From Bacteroidota bacterium (lineage in GTDB: Bacteria; Bacteroidota; Bacteroidia; Bacteroidales; Bacteroidaceae), in the NCBI GenBank assembly GCA_023415545.1, contig JAEZKJ010000005.1, positions 1-16,149 of the forward strand: 16,149 nucleotides of DNA. Reading direction: 5' to 3'. Made by a program: the position numbers and the translations under genes. Of the stretch, positions 7,307-13,261 are shown piece after piece. Below the pieces are notes generated by a model, which saw only the letters and a program-made list of their open reading frames with translations, did not search any database and had not been told where the DNA came from. How positions within the stretch are numbered: position 1 is the stretch's first letter; every line of letters begins with the position of its first letter.

Positions 7307-8893
7307 TTATTTTTCTATTTTTATCATGGTTACATCGTCTATGAAGTAATCTACTCCAGCACTTTGTGTAACAAAGGCAATATAGAAATTGGACAAATCG
7401 TCGGTTGTAGAAGCTACTACTGGCTCTATGCCATCGGCTGTAACCGTTGGGGTGGATATGGTGTTTACCACCTTGGTAAGGTCGAAGTCAATAGTATAAG
7501 TTTTCCATTCCTCGGTTAAACTAAAGGTACGAGCAGCACATGCTTTAGTAGTATCTGCTCCTTTAAGAACAAAGAAATGATTGCCCTCCTTGTTCACTTT
7601 TACATAGACCTGCATTTTAGAGCCTTTTGTTGCAGTACGTGCCTTCAATTGTAAGTGATAGCATTCGCTTTTACCACCACTCATGGTATGACCAATCAAG
7701 TTACGATACCACGACATTTCGCTACCATAGAAGTTCATGCGTAACACATTTCCTTGATCATTGTCCTTTACAATAGCAGCTTCGCCCTCTACCTTGTTTT
7801 TCACGGCAAACCAAGTATGGTCTGTTTTTGCTACTCCAGTACCGGTGTTAAAATCTTCTGCTAGTAAATTTTCGAATGAGCCATTTGTAATCAACTCAGA
7901 AGGATTGTATGAAGTATCATCCAAAATATTATCGTCATTCTGCCAATCTTCTATATATATAGGAGATGTACCTACCAACTCTGCTTCAATACCTTCGGAT
8001 GTAACTTTTGCCAATACATTATATTCGGTATTTTTTTCTGTATTTTCAAATATCTCATGTAAAGGAAGAATCAACTGCACATTACTTCCACTATTACCCT
8101 CCTCTTTCAAAACTAATTTTAAATCATTGTCTATAAGGCCGGGGAATAACAGAGCTTGAACTGTAATTAGTCCGGTAGCTGCATCGGTGGTCAATTTCAT
8201 TTCCACTTGTTCCTTCTCACCCACTTCAAGGAAGGTGCCATGAAGCAAATCGAATTTTGCAACAGTTGGCATGTTATCAAGATAAGCCAATAGTTTGCTC
8301 ATCTGTTGTTCAGACATATCAGATCCCGCTTCAAGCACAATCTTGATACGTGCCACTACAGGACGCATTTGAAGTTGTACTTTAGCATTTAGTGAACTAT
8401 GTTCCTTTTCCTGAGGAGCATATAAAAAATCATCAACTTTAGCACTCTTTTGGTTCTTTAGATTTATCTCATAAATGTAGTTAGAATGAGTATCTGCTCG
8501 ATTAGAACGCATACTTAATGCATCAGCTGATAAAGTTTCATCATATGGGAAATATGCCACTATGTCTACCTTAGTACCATCAGTAGGATAATACATTGGG
8601 GTTCCACTTGGAATGAGATATCCGGTGGCAGAGTAATTGTCGGCAGTATGTAGTACGTTGGCATAGCCATTTACAGGTTCATAAGTTCCCGATTTCAACA
8701 TAAATACACCAAACTTTTCGCCCGAACGAAGTATAGTGCCATTTTCTGCATCCATGGTGTATACCTTACTTGAAAGCACAACAGGGATAGGTTCAGATAC
8801 TGTTTCATTATTGTCGTCTTTGCTACACGAAGTAAATGCCAATGTTGTAACACATAACATCATGAGGCAATAGTGACTAATCTTGTTTCTCAT
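7307..8893 (-). CDS. Fimbrillin-like surface lipoprotein with CBM4/9-like C-terminal domain (copy 1)
   Basis: This is a 528-residue lipoprotein with lipobox AFTSC (Cys23) followed by SKDDN, a good surface-export signal. Residues ~35-315 resemble fimbrillin-family proteins: FGVFMLKSG, YYPTDGTKVDIVAYFPYD, DDFLYAPQ, VQLQMRPVVARIKIVL, and a closing IYIEDW. It is more diverged from the other two copies than they are from each other. The C-terminal ~195 residues begin ELITNGSFEN, the usual opening strand of CBM4/CBM9-like domains. They continue through HLQLKARTATKGSKMQVYV and EEWKTYTIDF to the last strand YFIDDVTMIKIEK. This is the clearest of the three cases for a carbohydrate-binding module. Placement right after SusCD and the beta-helix lipoprotein supports a surface glycan-binding role. 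A structural fimbrial subunit is less likely. Confidence 0.8.
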   Translation of the reverse strand: MRNKISHYCLMMLCVTTLAFTSCSKDDNNETVSEPIPVVLSSKVYTMDAENGTILRSGEKFGVFMLKSGTYEPVNGYANVLHTADNYSATGYLIPSGTPMYYPTDGTKVDIVAYFPYDETLSADALSMRSNRADTHSNYIYEINLKNQKSAKVDDFLYAPQEKEHSSLNAKVQLQMRPVVARIKIVLEAGSDMSEQQMSKLLAYLDNMPTVAKFDLLHGTFLEVGEKEQVEMKLTTDAATGLITVQALLFPGLIDNDLKLVLKEEGNSGSNVQLILPLHEIFENTEKNTEYNVLAKVTSEGIEAELVGTSPIYIEDWQNDDNILDDTSYNPSELITNGSFENLLAEDFNTGTGVAKTDHTWFAVKNKVEGEAAIVKDNDQGNVLRMNFYGSEMSWYRNLIGHTMSGGKSECYHLQLKARTATKGSKMQVYVKVNKEGNHFFVLKGADTTKACAARTFSLTEEWKTYTIDFDLTKVVNTISTPTVTADGIEPVVASTTDDLSNFYIAFVTQSAGVDYFIDDVTMIKIEK

Positions 8894-8911
8894 ATATGTT
8901 TCATTTTTGTC

Positions 8912-8930
8912 AATTCTACAACGTAGAATT
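8912..8930 (-). repeat. Short inverted repeat upstream of fimbrillin-like copy 1
   Basis: AATTCTAC and GTAGAATT (8912-8919 and 8923-8930) are exact reverse complements around a 3-base loop. On the minus strand the stem lies about 18 bases before the ATG at 8893. No U-run follows, so it does not look like a terminator. It may be a leader stem-loop or chance in AT-rich DNA. Confidence 0.35.
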
Positions 8931-8957
8931 TTATTTAATATATAAAGGATATATTAT

Positions 8958-10619
8958 TTATTTCAAATCCTGTAACCAGTTTGGTAAATATCCCAATCGT
9001 TCTATAAGCTGTGCTTCATAAAGGGATTCAGGATAAACCTTAGTTCCTTGTTTTTCATTAACGGCAACTTGTGATTGTTCAAAAGTTATTGGCTGACCAT
9101 GAAAACCTACCAAAATAGGCTTAAGGAAACGATTGTTCCTACTCCAGAAATCAAAGGTGTTTCCACTCATAATGTTGTTGTAGTTCCATAGCACCAACTC
9201 GCCTAAATGATTTGGAGCTGAAGCCTGGTCACCACCTGCATGATCGGATAAAAAAGCTCCCTCACAAGCATCAAGCAATGTGACACGAGGCTGGTAAGAA
9301 TGCGATTCAAAACAACTGTTGGGAGCAGTAGTATTGCGCCAAAGTACTGTACCAATAGATGTCTTAGAGACACCTGTAGAGTGGTATTGGGCAGGTTGAT
9401 CATCAATTCGACCTATGAAAACTCGAGTAGACGCTTCCGAACGGATAGCAGAATGTCCTTGATTCCCGGTAATTTTGCAATCGAATACGGAAACATTGGC
9501 ACTTTTCTGAACGCTTAATGCCTCACTTACATTGGTAAAACGGCAACGACGTACCCATGCATTTGTCTGACGCAGCAATCCTAACAATTTAAATCCACTA
9601 TCGTGAGTAGCATCTTTATGATGTACAAACTCATCTTGGAAATTACCAACGAAAGCAATGTCCTCTACCCCCACACCGATGTTGCATGAATGTTCATGAA
9701 GTGTCCACTTTCGTTTAGCTTCTATCTTGTATAGTAAAGGTGCTTTGAATGTAACTTTATTACCCTCTATTCGAGCTATTTCATTATATTCAGTTACCTG
9801 TATACCATTGTTCAATATATCAGTCCATTCGCTATCAACCTCATAAGGATATAATTCTTCGGCTATGAAAGAGGGATCATTGTTCTTTAAATTCAAGAAC
9901 ACACGCTTTCCGATATGTAGTCCACTGGTGGTGCTAACCTCAACTGTAAATGTACCACGGGCAGCATCCGTATTAATATCTGCTAACTTGCGATCGGAAA
10001 AATTCTCATCTACAGACCATTGTTTGTCATTGTCGAAATTATAACGAAACAACACAAGTGGAGGGCAACTCCAAAGAGCACCATCTGTTTCCGGTTGATT
10101 AGGGTATTCCATGTAGAGTTCAGTACCCCCCTCACCGCTTCCGGCACCTCGAAGCACCAAGTTATCACCATCGATAGTGATGGATTTATTGGGTGCATCT
10201 TGAGGTCGAAGGTCGAAACGTCCTGCAGGGAAATATATAATACCTTTTCCCTTTTTCTGTGCAGCTGCTATAGCATCTTCAAAGGCCTTTCTATCTGATA
10301 GTCCATCGTTGGCTATGGCTCCATATTCAGACACATCGAATACAGGGTAATCAACGTTAGGTATGTCATATTCACCGAATCGATATCCTGCATAGGAAAA
10401 GTCGGCCAAGCGACTCTCGGTTCCGTTTTCTTTGTACAGCAAGAATTCTGTCCAGAGTTCACTGGTATTTTCGGGAAGAACAACCGGTTTTTCATCTTCC
10501 ACCTCTTTATCAGGTTCATTTGTGATTTTTTCATCATCTATTATCTCTTTTTTGCATGAAGGAAGCATCAAGAGCATCAGTGTAAACCCGATAATGAAAT
10601 GAAACATTCGAAATCTCAT
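8958..10619 (-). CDS. Surface lipoprotein with right-handed beta-helix (pectate-lyase-like, DUF4955-type)
   Basis: This is a 553-residue lipoprotein. I prefer the ATG at 10619 because it opens straight into a signal sequence ending LMLPSC (Cys22) and has AAGG 8 bases upstream. An in-frame ATG at 10637 would overlap the previous gene by 8 bases. KKEIIDDE follows the cysteine, suggesting surface exposure. Residues ~93-135 match the Pectate_lyase_3 entry strand (FDVSEYGAIANDGLSD, then GIIYFPAGRF). Residues ~150-500 show short beta-helix coils: WVRRCRFTNVSEALSV, NVSVFDCKITGN, HSAIRSEAS, and SDHAGGDQ. The end, YPESLYEAQLIERLG, is typical of DUF4955 proteins. A polysaccharide lyase or glycoside hydrolase acting outside the cell is the likely role. 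I recall a chondroitin lyase (PL29) at a similar place in a Bacteroides GAG locus, but I cannot confirm that this protein belongs to that family. Catalytic residues cannot be assigned. Confidence 0.78.
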   Translation of the reverse strand: MRFRMFHFIIGFTLMLLMLPSCKKEIIDDEKITNEPDKEVEDEKPVVLPENTSELWTEFLLYKENGTESRLADFSYAGYRFGEYDIPNVDYPVFDVSEYGAIANDGLSDRKAFEDAIAAAQKKGKGIIYFPAGRFDLRPQDAPNKSITIDGDNLVLRGAGSGEGGTELYMEYPNQPETDGALWSCPPLVLFRYNFDNDKQWSVDENFSDRKLADINTDAARGTFTVEVSTTSGLHIGKRVFLNLKNNDPSFIAEELYPYEVDSEWTDILNNGIQVTEYNEIARIEGNKVTFKAPLLYKIEAKRKWTLHEHSCNIGVGVEDIAFVGNFQDEFVHHKDATHDSGFKLLGLLRQTNAWVRRCRFTNVSEALSVQKSANVSVFDCKITGNQGHSAIRSEASTRVFIGRIDDQPAQYHSTGVSKTSIGTVLWRNTTAPNSCFESHSYQPRVTLLDACEGAFLSDHAGGDQASAPNHLGELVLWNYNNIMSGNTFDFWSRNNRFLKPILVGFHGQPITFEQSQVAVNEKQGTKVYPESLYEAQLIERLGYLPNWLQDLK

Positions 10620-10627
10620 ATATTTAA

Positions 10628-10631
10628 CCTT
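10628..10631 (-). promoter_or_regulatory. Possible ribosome binding site for beta-helix lipoprotein
   Basis: On the minus strand this is AAGG, 8 bases before the ATG at 10619, overlapping the stop codon of the upstream gene. It favours the 10619 start over 10637. Bacteroidota rely little on Shine-Dalgarno pairing, so the weight is limited. Confidence 0.3.
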
Positions 10632-11598
10632 ATTCATTCACATTAATGGTTATTTCTTTAATATTTCTATTACTATCCCATAAGTTGGCATTGGTAGCAA
10701 TGAAAGTTGCTTTATATTCACCCGGCTTAGTATAGGTATGTGTATATGAAGACAAATATGCCTCAGCAGACTTAATTGCAGTACCACGATCAGGTTCTAT
10801 TTGCCATGGTGTAATTTTTGTACTTACCATCCACACAATAACATCATCGTCGGTATATTCCTTATTTTTTTGAGGTTGGAACAACAACCCACCATCATTT
10901 ACTTGGTAATTACTTTGTTGTGTAGAGTTTTGATAGATAACACGGAATCCAAAGTCTGTTTTGGCATTTTCCCATACCATTTGTATTCCTTCTTCAGTTA
11001 CTCGAGTCAGCTTCAATGGATTAATATCTACACGAGGTTGCATGTGATAACGCCCATTGCCATCGGCTGCAGGAATGTTATTACGTTTAAATGCATTATA
11101 TTGAAAAGCTATATAAAAAGACTTGTTCTTGAACCTCGACCAATCGACTGTGCTGCTGACCTCTTCGGTAGTATTATTCTGAGTTAAAGGGACAGCAATT
11201 TGTCCATGTTCAAGACCTGATACTTTTTGCCAAGTAGCTTTCTGTATATTTTCTAATGTGTATTCTCCGTTAAAGTCTTCCGAAATGTAAGCATGCACTA
11301 TTTCTTTCAAACGATATTCGTTATCCGTGTATTGTTGTTTTATAGTACATTCCAATTGCATTGACGCAATAGTCACACTGTCACGTAAGATATTGGAATA
11401 ACAGTTTCCCGGTTCTCCTGAAAAGAAAGTTATGTAATCCGCATTCCCTTCAAAACGGAACGTAACGGGTTTTCCTGCCTGAATATTGGCAGGTGAGTCA
11501 ATGCTGACATTGAACTTTACGTCATCTACATTATCTCTATTGCAAGCTATGCTAACCAACAAGCATAGTATTATACCATATAATTGAACTATTTTCAT
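10630..11598 (-). CDS. DUF5017 surface lipoprotein with PKD-like C-terminus (SusE-position glycan-binding protein)
   Basis: This is a 322-residue lipoprotein with signal peptide and lipobox VSIAC (Cys19), followed by NRDNVDD, which is consistent with surface export. Residues ~28-230 match the DUF5017 pattern found in SusE-position proteins of Bacteroidales PULs: an Ig/PKD-like first strand (AGKPVTFRFEGNADYITFFS), GEPGNCYSN, and DWSRFKNKSFYIAFQY. The C-terminal stretch (from ~240), with YTKPGEYKATFIATNANLWD and EITINVN, reads as PKD/Ig-like strands. It begins 22 bases after SusD. Such proteins usually bind the target glycan and feed the SusCD importer. It has no motif of a catalytic domain. 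The glycan bound is unknown. Confidence 0.8.
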   Translation of the reverse strand: MKIVQLYGIILCLLVSIACNRDNVDDVKFNVSIDSPANIQAGKPVTFRFEGNADYITFFSGEPGNCYSNILRDSVTIASMQLECTIKQQYTDNEYRLKEIVHAYISEDFNGEYTLENIQKATWQKVSGLEHGQIAVPLTQNNTTEEVSSTVDWSRFKNKSFYIAFQYNAFKRNNIPAADGNGRYHMQPRVDINPLKLTRVTEEGIQMVWENAKTDFGFRVIYQNSTQQSNYQVNDGGLLFQPQKNKEYTDDDVIVWMVSTKITPWQIEPDRGTAIKSAEAYLSSYTHTYTKPGEYKATFIATNANLWDSNRNIKEITINVNE

Positions 11599-11620
11599 TG
11601 TCTCATTTCTTTGTGGTTAA

Positions 11621-13237
11621 TTACCATCCTTCTGTCTGTTCGCATTTAGTATTTACATTCAGTTCTACTTGTGGTATAGGGAAGTAAATGTGCTTATCAG
11701 CGAAATTCTGTGGTGGCAAAGCCTTAATGCTTTCCAGGTCATAGCCTATTTGCTTGTTATTATCATTCAATAACTGGCTGCTGAGAATCTGCAATTGGCT
11801 CTTGAAATATTCTTTCCCATGACGACGCAACTCCATACGGCGAGGTACTTCATAGCAAAGTTCACGAGTACGTTCATCGCGCACGAATTGTCGGAAACTT
11901 TCTTTTGTAAAATCACTACTGTTTACAGCAGATGCACCGGCACGTACACGAACCTGATTAACAGCTTCGATAGCTTCCTGTGTCACTCCATTGATTTCGT
12001 TTGAACATTCAGCTATCATCAATAATACGTCCGAATATCTAATGATAGGGAAGTTGATTGATGAGTTATTACGTGACAACGGACGCTCGGGTATGTATTT
12101 GGCTCTCCACTTGGCACAATTACCATCTTCGGATTTCTTTTCACTATCTGTACGTGGAACTTCCGAAACTACTCCATCAGTAGTTACATACTTATAATCG
12201 GCAATATTCCACCATTTACGCACATCATTTTCTTCGTATAGGCGGAACAAATATTTGGTTCCATCGTACAGACCATAAGCATAAGCATGATTGTCGGATG
12301 CAGTTTGTTGGGTTACACCATTATATAATCCCAAACGGCCTGCTTCGTTAGTCTGGTTTTGTCCATTACCATAGAATTCCACCTCAAACATGCTTTCGCG
12401 TGTAGTCAAATCGTACTGATTACTACACATTTTGATGAAGAGAGAATGGTAACCATTTACACCATCACTTTGCTGGTGCAAACGATGCAATCGGCTATCC
12501 TTTACTTTCTTAGCATATTCCAATGCCTTATCCCAAGTGTCAGCATATACAGGATAACCGGATTGCCACATATAAGCACGAGCTAAAAGAGCTTGTGCTG
12601 TGGTAGTAGATATACGTCCAGGACCCGAAAGCTCACGTGCGCTAAGACATCCTGCTTCTGCTGCTTCAAGGTCAGCGATTATTTGCTCGTAAATTTTTGA
12701 CTGTTCAGACTTAGCCATTAATTGGTTGCTTAAATCTTTTGTTCCAACCAAACGTAATGGCACTTCTCCCCAAAAGGCAACCAAATTCATATAGAAAACA
12801 GCTCGCAAGGCTTTTGCTTCACCAAGGAACATAGCTTTCTTTTGCATTCCTCCACACTCTTCCGGAGAACGTTGAGTTATCAAATCTATATATAGATTGG
12901 CTCTGTTAATACCATCATATAAAGCAACCCAACTGGTCTTTAGGGAATTGTCAGTATTGTTATAGTTATAGTTAGATATTTGGATATAGTCTTTACCATA
13001 TTCACGGTTATATACCATAATATCGGTACCGGCATCTAAATCTGCCCATAGGTTCTGTCCATAGCAGCCTATAGCACCCAAGGCATCATATACACCTGCT
13101 AATCCCGCCAAACAACTTTGTTCAGTATGATATATGTCTTCCTCTTCCATATAATCATAGATATCTGTTTCTAAGAAATTGCAGGAGGTGCAAGTCAGAA
13201 TCAAACCTAATAAATATAATATTGCAATCTTTTTCAT
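11621..13237 (-). CDS. susD: SusD/RagB-family outer-membrane lipoprotein
   Basis: This is a 538-residue protein of normal SusD length. The signal peptide and lipobox give Cys19 (TCTSC), followed by NFLETD. Family marks in order are: LYDGINRANLYID (~107-119), the TPR segment GEAKALRAVFYMNLVAFWGE (~139-158), RISTTTAQALLARAYM (~208-223), FPIIRYSDVLLMIAEC (~396-411), RDERTRELCYEVPRRMELRR (~453-472), and the C-terminal YFPIPQVELNVN (~518-529). SusD is the lid of the SusC transporter: it binds oligosaccharide at the cell surface and closes over the barrel. It starts 24 bases after the SusC stop, the standard susC-susD order, so both are co-transcribed. The symbol marks the family only; the substrate is unlikely to be starch given the lyases nearby. 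Confidence 0.97.
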   Translation of the reverse strand: MKKIAILYLLGLILTCTSCNFLETDIYDYMEEEDIYHTEQSCLAGLAGVYDALGAIGCYGQNLWADLDAGTDIMVYNREYGKDYIQISNYNYNNTDNSLKTSWVALYDGINRANLYIDLITQRSPEECGGMQKKAMFLGEAKALRAVFYMNLVAFWGEVPLRLVGTKDLSNQLMAKSEQSKIYEQIIADLEAAEAGCLSARELSGPGRISTTTAQALLARAYMWQSGYPVYADTWDKALEYAKKVKDSRLHRLHQQSDGVNGYHSLFIKMCSNQYDLTTRESMFEVEFYGNGQNQTNEAGRLGLYNGVTQQTASDNHAYAYGLYDGTKYLFRLYEENDVRKWWNIADYKYVTTDGVVSEVPRTDSEKKSEDGNCAKWRAKYIPERPLSRNNSSINFPIIRYSDVLLMIAECSNEINGVTQEAIEAVNQVRVRAGASAVNSSDFTKESFRQFVRDERTRELCYEVPRRMELRRHGKEYFKSQLQILSSQLLNDNNKQIGYDLESIKALPPQNFADKHIYFPIPQVELNVNTKCEQTEGW

Positions 13238-13261
13238 ATCGTTCTAATTTACAAGTTTGAA

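Noticed and set aside
6958..7344. Plus-strand 128-codon frame antisense to fimbrillin-like copy 2
   Set aside because: It is a mirror of the Thr/Asn/Ala-rich coding sequence on the other strand. Its hydrophobic tail comes from the reverse of the signal peptide and the intergenic AT run.
4131..8893. Reading the three fimbrillin-like genes as a fimbrial (mfa/fim) operon
   Set aside because: They sit inside a SusCD operon between two polysaccharide-degrading enzymes and carry extra C-terminal jelly-roll domains. No anchor, usher-like or regulatory fimbrial genes are present.
8936..8956. AT-only inverted repeat TAATATA/TATATTA with a 7-base spacer after the beta-helix gene stop
   Set aside because: A 7-bp pure A/T stem in AT-rich DNA is weak and expected by chance; it has no GC-rich stem and no U-run to support a terminator.
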